NCBI RefSeq assembly: GCF_000739635.1 | Contig: NZ_BATQ01000082.1 | Span: 20,197-84,196, forward strand | Direction: 5' to 3' | Length of the DNA stretch: 64,000 bases | Source of the DNA: Verrucomicrobium sp. BvORR034 | Lineage (GTDB): Bacteria > Verrucomicrobiota > Verrucomicrobiia > Verrucomicrobiales > Verrucomicrobiaceae | Shown here: positions 45,278-53,052 of the stretch, piece by piece | Layout of the letters: every line of letters begins with the position of its first letter | Position numbering within the stretch: position 1 is the stretch's first letter | Notes under the pieces: generated by a model | What the model saw: the letters and a program-made list of their open reading frames with translations, nothing else | What the model was told of the DNA's origin: nothing | Databases searched by the model: none | Made by a program: the position numbers and the translations under genes

Positions 45278-47585
45278 TTCAAAACGACTGATACTTGCCA
45301 ATGGTGAAAAGTATATTGTCACTATTCAAAAGAAAAAACCTGGAAGGTCGGGAGACTTGCCTCGCACCTATGATGAGGCTAGAACACTGGTGAGGAATGA
45401 ATTAACGAGTGCATTAGGGAATTTTGCCAGCTTGCCTGACCGAAAACGCTATGATGACGAAGCTGTTTTGTGCCTTAGGCTTCATCCAGAGCGAATGGCA
45501 AAGTCTTATGATCCAAAAGGCCTGCTCGATACTGTACGCGATCTGGAAAACGTGGGCTCCAGAAGTTATAAAGTGCGAACACAAGATGTTGCGCAAACCA
45601 AGCGGATTAAGAAGCAATTAGAATCAGGTATCGAAGAATTAACAGGCCGCTTGGTTTTCATTCGCAGCAATGATGCTGGTTTTAGGCGACTTTTAAAGAA
45701 GCTGGACGAATCCGAAAGAGCTCTTGGGAAGAGTTTTTGTGAGGACATTCAAAGCATTGAGAGATTCGATCTTTTGCGCTCTAAGGAACAGCTTCTCTTT
45801 CCTGCGGGATGGAAGGAAGGGCGCGTTGAATTGGTTCTCCATCCGACAAGGCACTCGGAAGCAGAGCAAATGAGCTTCCTTGGAAACCTTTTTGACCAAG
45901 GTGCTAAACCTATTATGCAAGCCAGACCCTATCCCGACGGTCCTACCTTTATTTCATGCTATCTCTCAGAGGCGGCGCTCGCCGCGATTGCTGATGTCAA
46001 CCCTCTACGTGCTGCGCATCCACTTGTGTTCGGAGGACTCGAAGATTTGAGGTCAGCTGCGCTCTTTCCTGCGCCACTTCCACCGTCTAACAGTCAAAGG
46101 TCGATTGTTCGGGTGGGTATTTTCGATGGTGGAATTGACATTACAAACGCCCATTTAAAAGATCATGCTGAGCAGGATGAAAATTTGTCTATAGACACAC
46201 CTCCAGATACGCAATGCGTTGCTCATGGCACCGCTGTAGCGGGGGCGATTCTTTATGGGGCATTAAATGATCGTAAGATCAAAGAGAATTTACCAGCCCC
46301 GCAGGTGTCAGTTGTCAGTGTGCGTGCGTTGCCGACGTCGTCCATTAGTGATCCAGACCTTTATGAGTGTATTGATGTTATTGAAAATGCGGTCCCTGTC
46401 AGAAACGATGTTAAGTTTTGGAATATCAGCTTCGGCCCCCGTGGCCCTATTGCGGATGATTCAATATCTCGCTTTACGTATGCATTGGACGCGCTCGCAG
46501 TCGCCCACAAAGTGGGATTCTGTGTTGCGGTTGGAAACGATGGTGATGCAGGCCCCGATCTGAATCGTATTCAAGCACCATCAGACCTCGTGAACGGTCT
46601 TGGTGTGGGAGCGCATACAATTCTTGATCGAAGTATTACACATGCTGAATACTCTTGTCATGGACCGGGTAGGGAATGTGGAAAACTGAAACCTGAAGTG
46701 ACTGCCTTTGGAGGTTGCAATTTAAATCCAATACACCTTCTCTCGTTAAATTCAGGACAGAAACTGCTCACCAAAGGGACCAGTTTTGCATCACCTCAAG
46801 TTGCATCTCTGGCTGGTCAAGCAAATGGCTACATCGATCGTTCATCTCCCTTGCTGGCTAGGGCTCTTGTAGTTCATACAGCAACTCACACAAAATCAAA
46901 GCCAGATGAACGCCTAGGCTATGGAGCCATCGCATCAAATTTTGATGAGCTTGTTAGGTGCGACGCCAATCACGTCACTATTGTATTTCAAAAGTCGCTA
47001 GCGCCAAAGGAATTTGTTAAATTGCCAATCATGCTGCCTGCCGGGTTGGTGACTGTTGGCACGGCGACTATTGCATGGACTATCGCTTGTCTGCCTTCAG
47101 TAAATGCACTTCACCCGAGTGACTACACTTCCGCGTGTATTGAAGATACCTTTTATCCAAATAGCCAAATTCATAGAATTTCTCCGCCTAAAGGCGCTGG
47201 CAGATTGAGGGAGAAAATCTTGCACCTAGGGAATGATGCTGATGAACTCAATAAGCTTCGGGATGAAGGATGGACCGTGTCAGAGTTGCCTGTAACTTAT
47301 TCGCCAAAATATAGAACAGAAGCTCAAAAGCGAGCTGTTGAGCAGAAATGGGAGCCGCTTGTAAAACGGGTGGTCGAGATGCCTGCGGATTCGCTAGCTA
47401 CCCCATTTTTAGTTCTTCACGCTATTCCAAGAAAAGAGTCAACTGGTCGCTTGGAATTTGCAGCTGCGGTGAGTATCACAGTTCCCGAGTTTCAAGGCGA
47501 TCTATATGACACCATTCTGCGAACCAACCCGGCATTGCAGCCCGTGCGCTTGAGGTCAGAAGCTGAGCTGAGAATTCAGATTTGA
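45267..47585 (+). CDS. ietS: Subtilisin-like (S8) protease of an IetAS-type defence pair
   Basis: 772 aa. The subtilase triad is clear: Asp287 (GIFDGGID), His320 (AHGTAVAG) and Ser506 (GTSFASPQVA), with the oxyanion Asn probably near VAVGNDGD. No signal peptide is present, so it acts in the cytoplasm. The ~280 N-terminal residues before the triad are a separate domain of unknown fold, and ~230 residues follow it. It is co-translated with the AAA ATPase. The pair is expected to cleave a cellular or phage target on infection; the trigger is unknown. Confidence 0.85.
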   Translation: MSTNSKRLILANGEKYIVTIQKKKPGRSGDLPRTYDEARTLVRNELTSALGNFASLPDRKRYDDEAVLCLRLHPERMAKSYDPKGLLDTVRDLENVGSRSYKVRTQDVAQTKRIKKQLESGIEELTGRLVFIRSNDAGFRRLLKKLDESERALGKSFCEDIQSIERFDLLRSKEQLLFPAGWKEGRVELVLHPTRHSEAEQMSFLGNLFDQGAKPIMQARPYPDGPTFISCYLSEAALAAIADVNPLRAAHPLVFGGLEDLRSAALFPAPLPPSNSQRSIVRVGIFDGGIDITNAHLKDHAEQDENLSIDTPPDTQCVAHGTAVAGAILYGALNDRKIKENLPAPQVSVVSVRALPTSSISDPDLYECIDVIENAVPVRNDVKFWNISFGPRGPIADDSISRFTYALDALAVAHKVGFCVAVGNDGDAGPDLNRIQAPSDLVNGLGVGAHTILDRSITHAEYSCHGPGRECGKLKPEVTAFGGCNLNPIHLLSLNSGQKLLTKGTSFASPQVASLAGQANGYIDRSSPLLARALVVHTATHTKSKPDERLGYGAIASNFDELVRCDANHVTIVFQKSLAPKEFVKLPIMLPAGLVTVGTATIAWTIACLPSVNALHPSDYTSACIEDTFYPNSQIHRISPPKGAGRLREKILHLGNDADELNKLRDEGWTVSELPVTYSPKYRTEAQKRAVEQKWEPLVKRVVEMPADSLATPFLVLHAIPRKESTGRLEFAAAVSITVPEFQGDLYDTILRTNPALQPVRLRSEAELRIQI

Positions 47586-47635
47586 ATCTGATCGCTAACG
47601 CGTCGAATAATCTTCCCTTCTTCATGTAACTACAA

Positions 47636-47655
47636 TCAGCTTTGAACACATGTGC
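47636..47655 (+). repeat. 20-bp direct repeat, copy 1
   Basis: TCAGCTTTGAACACATGTGC. An identical copy lies at 51493-51512 in the same orientation, and shorter variants lie at 49860-49876 and, inverted, at 52770-52781. It covers the last codons and stop of the serine recombinase gene. Confidence 0.85.
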
Positions 47656-48325
47656 GAGGGGTGGCTGCCGTTTTTACATTTGCCTTCTCGAGACGCTTTA
47701 AAAGGCGATGAACCGACGTGCTGTGCCATTGTTTGCCTTGGGGAGTTTCGATGCCACGAATGTTCAATGCACTGGCGATTTCGCGAACGGCGGTGATGCC
47801 TTCCGATTTAAGGGCCTCAATCGTGGTCTTCAAGTTGTGTGCTGTCTTCACAGCTTGCTCGTGATTGGCCTTGCCCAGCTTCGAGCCATGCTTGCCCAAA
47901 CGCACGCCTCTAGCTTTGGCGCTAGCGAGGGCCGCCCTTGTGCGAGAAGAGATGGCGCGGGCTTCTTCTTCCGCGACAGCAGCAAGGATTTGCACCGTGA
48001 GTCGGTTGGCTGTCGGGTTGTCCACCGCCAAGAACTCAATCCGGGACTCCATGAGGCCGGAGATGAAGTGAAGATTGCGGGCCAGCCTGTCCAGCTTGGC
48101 TATGATGAGCGTTGCCTTTTGCTTTTTGCAAAGGGCGAGAGCCGCGTTTAGCTGGGGGCGGTTCTTCCGCTTGCCGCTTTCCACTTCCACAAACTCACCC
48201 ACGAGTTTCTAGTTCCCCCCGTTCAGATAGGATTCAACCGCCGCCTTCTGCGCTTCCAGCCCAAGGCCGCTCTGCCCCTGCTTGGCCGTCGAAACCCGGT
48301 AATATGCCACAAATCTGCCATCCAT
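47636..48325 (-). pseudogene. Serine recombinase interrupted by an in-frame TAG
   Basis: 229 codons from the ATG at 48323-48325. The N-terminus FVAYYRVSTAKQGQSGLGLE carries the nucleophile Ser and Arg motif of resolvase/invertase recombinases. A TAG at 48209-48211 follows ESYLNGGN; the same frame continues with KLVGEFVEVESGKR and AKLDRLARN, AVAEEEARAISSRTRAAL, and a C-terminal HTH, with no frameshift. The position is commonly Trp in relatives (TGG to TAG would explain it). Unless TAG is read through, the enzyme is inactive. A 34-bp palindrome lies over its start codon. Confidence 0.85.
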
Positions 48326-48358
48326 GTTCACACATATACGAGCGTATATGTGTGAACA
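48325..48358. promoter_or_regulatory. 34-bp palindrome at the recombinase start
   Basis: Perfect 16-bp arms (TGTTCACACATATACG and its complement CGTATATGTGTGAACA) around AG. The left arm begins at the base of the recombinase start codon. Small serine recombinases bind such dyads in their own promoter region, so it is a candidate recombination or autoregulatory site. Confidence 0.7.
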
Positions 48359-48396
48359 CAATCCAAAATTCAATTTTGGAAGCGTCCTGAGCCCTT

Positions 48397-49524
48397 TCAC
48401 CGAGAATTTTCTTCCAAGCCCTGCCACCCTCTGCGCGCAATCAAATTCATTCTCTCGACAGAGGCTTCAATTCGAGACTGGAGACTTCTTTCAGGCCCTT
48501 GTAGCCAGCTTCCCTCTAATTTCATCCATCTCATCTTGAGTGATTCCGTGACAAAAATTGGAGGAAGAGATTTCCCTTCGTGTGGATTCTCGAACAGAAG
48601 CCAGTCTTTTGAAAACGCAACCATCACCCCATGCGCTCTATGGGCCAAGTGTCCATTTTCATCTCGTGCAAAAAACCTTCCTTCATGGTTCATCCGAAAG
48701 GTAAGACCGCAAAGGCTAGGTAGAATGTCCGTGCGTTCAAATATAGGCATGTTTTTTCGTCCGTAAAAACCTGCCCAAATCCCACCTGTGGAGAGTTCAC
48801 CAAGATGGGACATCAGCGGTTGAGTGTGCCCCGCAAGATGAAAAGGCTCCCATTCTGCACTCTGATAGTCGAGCCATAACACAGAGGGAATATTGTCTGG
48901 AAACTGGGTGTCTCTACTCTTCGTCGCAGCAATTTTGCTTATCACATTAGCAGTAACACACTCTTTCTTTTCCCGATTTGGCGCTCCGAAAGGGCGGTAG
49001 GTTGTCTCAGCCGTAGCCATTCTGAACCGACCATGATCAACATAATTGGTGGGGACTGAATTGTGAAACTCCTCAAGCTTTAGGAATTCCGGCTCATTAG
49101 GATTTTTCGTGTGAACCTCAATGACCATCTGACTGCCGTCCCGCATTTTGAGGAGAAAATCAGGTGTCTTTTTGTGCTTTTCTTTTTTGATGGGTTCAAC
49201 TCTATCGCCAAACGCCTGCTTTAGAGCGGCATAAGTTCTCAGTTCTCCAAGGGCTGCCTCTGCTGTGGAGAAATCGGGAGAAAGGAGGTGTTTTTTCAAC
49301 TGGGTAAGCCAGTCTGAATCGTGGATTTTGACTATTCTTAAGGCATCGTTAGTCCAAAGTCTTACCTCAGGTGAGTTCGACAAACGGTTGTCCGTCGTTA
49401 CGGCTGCCAGAGGGTGTAATCTCGCCTTTTTGGACTGAGCAAAAATAGCGTCCATTTCACCAGGGCTCACAAATTCTTTCCAATCTTGAAGGCTAGCGTC
49501 TATCTGGACCATAAACTTTTTCAT
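48397..49524 (-). CDS. Hypothetical protein with possible PD-(D/E)XK-like core
   Basis: 375 aa from the ATG at 49522-49524. A restriction-endonuclease-like arrangement is suggested by ALGELRTYAALKQAFG, then TPDFLLKMRDGSQMVIEVHTKN: Glu, PDF and an E-x-H where E-x-K is usual, so activity is uncertain. The rest (NVISKIAATKSRDTQF, ALWAKCPF-type region on the other strand is shadow) has no known motif; SVLWLDYQSAEW resembles regions of uncharacterised nuclease-like proteins. It could be a defence effector next to IetAS. Confidence 0.5.
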   Translation of the reverse strand: MKKFMVQIDASLQDWKEFVSPGEMDAIFAQSKKARLHPLAAVTTDNRLSNSPEVRLWTNDALRIVKIHDSDWLTQLKKHLLSPDFSTAEAALGELRTYAALKQAFGDRVEPIKKEKHKKTPDFLLKMRDGSQMVIEVHTKNPNEPEFLKLEEFHNSVPTNYVDHGRFRMATAETTYRPFGAPNREKKECVTANVISKIAATKSRDTQFPDNIPSVLWLDYQSAEWEPFHLAGHTQPLMSHLGELSTGGIWAGFYGRKNMPIFERTDILPSLCGLTFRMNHEGRFFARDENGHLAHRAHGVMVAFSKDWLLFENPHEGKSLPPIFVTESLKMRWMKLEGSWLQGPERSLQSRIEASVERMNLIARRGWQGLEENSR

Positions 49525-49604
49525 GAATACACATTCCAAACGTCCTCACTGACGAAAAAAACCGAGCAATTGAGGTATCGAAAAGCTGACGATGTTTGAA
49601 TATG

Positions 49605-49808
49605 CTATCGCATCAATTCCCTTTGAACCTCGTCCTCCATCAGATACTTGTTTTCGATCTGCCCGCTCTGGCCACGAACAGGCTTTCTGACGAAGTAGGC
49701 CGCAGGCGGCAATTCGTGGTGCTTTTCCAGAAGGATTCCTTTGGCCTTTAGATTTTCAATCTCTTGATCGCTCAGGGTTACGACTGTCGGTAGGCTGTAC
49801 GGTTTCAT
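49605..49808 (-). CDS. Small hypothetical protein
   Basis: 67 aa from the ATG at 49806-49808. Sequence MKPYSLPTVVTLSDQEIENL, then a charged C-terminus (KYLMEDEVQRELMR). No family recognised. It lies 80 bp upstream of the nuclease-like gene in the same direction and could be its partner. The longer open frame starts in repeat copy 2, whose GTG is a less likely start. Confidence 0.45.
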   Translation of the reverse strand: MKPYSLPTVVTLSDQEIENLKAKGILLEKHHELPPAAYFVRKPVRGQSGQIENKYLMEDEVQRELMR

Positions 49809-49859
49809 GCAGTGTGGAAATAGCCGTTTCAATTGTCCCTGCCAACAAGGCAGTTCATT

Positions 49860-49876
49860 TTTGAACACGTGTGCGA
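49860..49876 (+). repeat. Imperfect repeat copy 2
   Basis: TTTGAACACGTGTGCGA is the variant of the 20-bp repeat (one change in TTTGAACACATGTGC), located between two genes. Confidence 0.7.
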
Positions 49877-49887
49877 ATCCATTTTCT

Positions 49888-51420
49888 TCACTCCCGGAGA
49901 CGAACAGGCATTTTGCCGCCCTTAAGAACCCGATACGCTCCCCAGTTTATGCCGAAAACGCTCAAGACAGGGTCTCCTGTGGCGGCTGCAAGGGTGTCAG
50001 CGGTCGCAACATAAGCTTCCGTGAGCGTGTAAAACTGTCGTGAGCGTTCAAACTCAAGCACTCCTGCCTTTCGGAGGGACTCCAAAGCTTTCGCGAAGGG
50101 GCCTTGTTTAAGACTCCCCCGAAATCCGCGCTGATAGCAGAGGAAAAACAGCAGTGTCTGAATCTGTGAGAGCCGTTTTGCCTCACTTCCGAAGCCAGCA
50201 GGCACTGCCGCTGCCACTTTTGCCAGTAGTTCCACCACGGAACATGCCTTCACATGAGGATTCCTCCCCTTCTTCAACTCTTTCATGAACTGGTTCATGT
50301 GGGAAGATGCCCGCAGGCGTAGCAACTTGATAAGGTCCGGCAGCTGGTCCCAGGACTGGCAGTCCACAATGGGCAAAAATGGGCTTTTCGCGTTTTCCTC
50401 GTCCCAAGGGTCAATCAGAGACTCCGCCTCTTTAAGGATTTTAGACAGGCTTCGTCTCAGTCCAGTCTGAACCACTTCAAATCGTATGCGCTGGTTGGTC
50501 TTCGCATATAGTTTCAAGCTCATTCCTTCTGCTAGCGGGACAATGAAGCAGGGGGAATTCAGCACTCTATTGGCCTCTTTGAAGATCAGCCTCTTAATCT
50601 TCGTCACGGCCCCGGCCCGTTTGAGATGCATGAGCTTCGCTCCGATTTGAAGGACATCACCGATAGGATTATCAGAAGGAAATTCCCAGAGGTGTTCAAT
50701 CCTCGAAACCGCGAAAGGCTTGCCGATGCGCTCCATAGAAACCGCGTTGGTTTCGCCGTCGCTTTCATAGTCACACGCCCTCTGCAAATCTTCATCTACC
50801 CGCTTGGCAATGAGGTTCAGGTAGTTTGTGACTCGAACGTGTTTTTCAAATTGCCGCCAGTCCGGAGTAGAAGGGAGCCAGTTGTCTTCTCCATCGAATG
50901 CGAACTCTTCTTCGTAAGCGGAGCGGTCTTCTTTCGAAGCTTGGAGCCTATACTTGAAGGGGTAAGCAGGAACATCCTTCCGGGCTTGATGACGTGCAAA
51001 CCGCTGCATGTTCAGAGCCAGCGTAAGCTTGGCCTTGTGGACTGTTTTCCCCGTAACGGGATGCGGATTTTTGTCTTTGTAAAACAGGCAATGGCCTCCA
51101 CAAAGCGGGGCTTCGTGTCGGCGGTTATTCTCGGGGTGAGGCAATGCCTGCTGTCGAATTCCAAGCTTGCTTCGGTCTTTGCCTTTCATGCCCGGACATG
51201 TGAAGAACCAGCCGTATTGAGCGGGAAGGCCATTGGCAGGCCATGCCAAGTCTTCGCTTCCTTTGGGAGGGCCGCTCATTCGGCGTTTGAATCCATGAAC
51301 GGTTTCAAAGTCGGCGCTGAGGCCATGCACCTCCCACCCTCTGATTTCCAAATCAATCTTGTCCTCCCGAGCGTCTTCGGGGTGGAACGTGGTTTCGAGA
51401 GAGAAGGGCGAGGAATTCAA
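49888..51420 (-). CDS. Unassigned protein, possible replication initiator
   Basis: 510 aa, family not recognised. A central segment LKLYAKTNQRIRFEVVQTGL resembles the catalytic-region edge of phage/plasmid replication initiators (gpII/Rep type), which often contain Y-x-K-x..RxE. The C-terminal 90 residues (TLLFFLCYQRGFRGSLKQGP, LEFERSRQFYTLTEAYV) look like a winged helix. The N-terminal region has a Cys/His set (CGGHCLFYKD). It lies between repeat copies 2 and 3. The replication role is a guess. Confidence 0.35.
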   Translation of the reverse strand: MNSSPFSLETTFHPEDAREDKIDLEIRGWEVHGLSADFETVHGFKRRMSGPPKGSEDLAWPANGLPAQYGWFFTCPGMKGKDRSKLGIRQQALPHPENNRRHEAPLCGGHCLFYKDKNPHPVTGKTVHKAKLTLALNMQRFARHQARKDVPAYPFKYRLQASKEDRSAYEEEFAFDGEDNWLPSTPDWRQFEKHVRVTNYLNLIAKRVDEDLQRACDYESDGETNAVSMERIGKPFAVSRIEHLWEFPSDNPIGDVLQIGAKLMHLKRAGAVTKIKRLIFKEANRVLNSPCFIVPLAEGMSLKLYAKTNQRIRFEVVQTGLRRSLSKILKEAESLIDPWDEENAKSPFLPIVDCQSWDQLPDLIKLLRLRASSHMNQFMKELKKGRNPHVKACSVVELLAKVAAAVPAGFGSEAKRLSQIQTLLFFLCYQRGFRGSLKQGPFAKALESLRKAGVLEFERSRQFYTLTEAYVATADTLAAATGDPVLSVFGINWGAYRVLKGGKMPVRLRE

Positions 51421-51492
51421 AGCAGAGACAGGGGCAGAGATAAAACATGCCTGTTTTATGATCGTCGTCGAAGACGACTCCTGTCTATAGTG

Positions 51493-51512
51493 TCAGCTTT
51501 GAACACATGTGC
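51493..51512 (+). repeat. 20-bp direct repeat, copy 3
   Basis: Exact copy of the sequence at 47636-47655, 3,857 bp away, in the same orientation. It lies in the gap between the 510-aa gene and the lipoprotein gene. Confidence 0.85.
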
Positions 51513-51522
51513 AAATCGGCGA

Positions 51523-52146
51523 CTAGGGCCGATCTGATTCGGGTGGGTAGTCCGGGATTTTGGGGCGATTCCCAGCCCCAAGGAACTCCTCCTCGATCAC
51601 ATAAGGCGGAGGAAGTGCCATCTTCTTTCCGCTGTGCGCGAAGTGAACGGTTCCGCCCTCGTCAATCCTGTAACGGTAGGTGCTGAACCGCGTGCGTACC
51701 CCGGAGAAGTAGGACGAAATCATGTAGCGCCGTGGTCTCTCGTTCATTTGCTTCTCTTTGGCGGACATGTCCTTCTCTGGGGCTTCATCCGCCGCTGATT
51801 TTGGTAGCGGCGTTTCCTGTATCTCGAAAGGTTGGGTCATCACGTATTCGCGATGATCGTAGGCGTCCATGAAGCGCACTGCCCCGGAAGGCAGGCGCTC
51901 AAATTCAAACGCGCTACGCTTCATGTCGGCAAAGCGTGCGCGGAAGAAGAAGACAGGCGTTCCTGCTTTCAGGGGATGAAACCGCTTGGGGAATGGGGCA
52001 GTGAGGGGAGCGCGTGCTTTTTCACCAGATTGGCTTTCGGCAGTCGAGCGGCCACAGCCCGTCAAGCCAATAGCCAGGGCAAGCGCCAGAGTCGCCGCAA
52101 TGACGCCGCCGACAGGGAACAACCGTTCGCGTTGCATGGTTCTCAT
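51523..52146 (-). CDS. Hypothetical lipoprotein
   Basis: 207 aa with a signal sequence (GGVIAATLALALAIGLTGC) and lipobox LTGC. The mature part has no catalytic motif; FKRFHPLKAGTPVFFF-like and RTRFSTYRYRIDEGG stretches are beta-rich. The start overlaps the stop of the next upstream gene by 4 bp, so the two are co-translated. Possibly envelope-linked accessory protein of the mobile element. Confidence 0.6.
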   Translation of the reverse strand: MRTMQRERLFPVGGVIAATLALALAIGLTGCGRSTAESQSGEKARAPLTAPFPKRFHPLKAGTPVFFFRARFADMKRSAFEFERLPSGAVRFMDAYDHREYVMTQPFEIQETPLPKSAADEAPEKDMSAKEKQMNERPRRYMISSYFSGVRTRFSTYRYRIDEGGTVHFAHSGKKMALPPPYVIEEEFLGAGNRPKIPDYPPESDRP

Positions 52147-52772
52147 TGTGCCGCTTCAACGGTTAGCGTTAGCCCCATGCGTTCCATCATCACCACTGTG
52201 ATTCGGTTCTTCCCTCGGATGATGCTGGTTTCGCCGTTGTCCTTCCCTGCAAACTGCTTTGCTACTCCGGCGAACCAGTCTGACCGTTCTTCCCCCGTCC
52301 AGGTGGAATCAGCGTTCCCAAGGAAGGCCAGCGTAAAGCCCGCGTGGAGAGTTGCCGTTGAATCCTTGCTCGGCATTCCCATAATCAAACAGGCTTTGTA
52401 AAGATCGTCCTTCTCGCCAATCAACTCAAGGATGGCGGTTCCGGAGTTGGACTCCCCCATGTAACGCGTTCTCCCGTCCACGTCGGAACTCTGTTTCATG
52501 TCGAACAGTTCGCCAATGCCATGCCCCATCATCTGAGAATAGCTGATTCCCGTTGTTGGACCCTCGGGAGACTCGCCGCCAGAGAAACAGCCTCTGAACA
52601 ACAGCAAGGCAGCCAGAACAAGAAGGGCAAGGCAGCCGCAACCTTGAACGGTCTCTTTGGTCGTTGGCTGCTTCTGTTGAGGAGGACCGCCCAACGGTTC
52701 TCCTACAGTTTGATTGATTTGGGAATCAGGAAGGGCGGGCGGTTGTGGGGCGGAGTGCGGTTGGTTGTCCAT
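52143..52772 (-). CDS. Hypothetical single-pass membrane protein
   Basis: 209 aa from the ATG at 52770-52772. A Pro/Gln-rich cytoplasmic head (residues 1-43) is followed by a transmembrane helix (GCLALLVLAALLLFRGCF) and a soluble C-terminal domain (SSDVDGRTRYMGESNSGTAI, LNGFTLAF-like region, IIRGKNRITVVMMERMGL). Orthologues of unknown role occur in accessory regions. Co-translated with the downstream lipoprotein gene. Its start codon falls in an inverted copy of the 12-bp repeat core. The 280-bp gap to the integrase gene holds no gene. Confidence 0.55.
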   Translation of the reverse strand: MDNQPHSAPQPPALPDSQINQTVGEPLGGPPQQKQPTTKETVQGCGCLALLVLAALLLFRGCFSGGESPEGPTTGISYSQMMGHGIGELFDMKQSSDVDGRTRYMGESNSGTAILELIGEKDDLYKACLIMGMPSKDSTATLHAGFTLAFLGNADSTWTGEERSDWFAGVAKQFAGKDNGETSIIRGKNRITVVMMERMGLTLTVEAAQ

Positions 52773-52781
52773 GTGTTCAAA
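52770..52781 (-). repeat. Inverted 12-bp repeat core, copy 4
   Basis: CATGTGTTCAAA is the reverse complement of TTTGAACACATG, the core of copies 1-3. It overlaps the start codon of the membrane protein gene and may be a chance match on its own. Confidence 0.35.
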
Positions 52782-53052
52782 CGGCTTAAAAAACTTCAAC
52801 CACCACGCCCGGAAGAATCCGAGCGGGTGGCCGGTGAGTTGATAAGTCGCGTGAACACGACCGCGACGGCCTTTAAGCCGAGGCTCTGGACATACGCCGT
52901 CGCCTCCCGGCCATTTGCATGGTGGGAAGCGACGTGTTTGCGGCACACGTCCGCCGGTTCACGCGAGGTTATCAAGCCCCGGCCAGCATCTCTGCCAGCT
53001 CTTAAAGCCTACAAACATCATTGAGAGAGTGCAACTTTCAAAAGCCGCTTTC

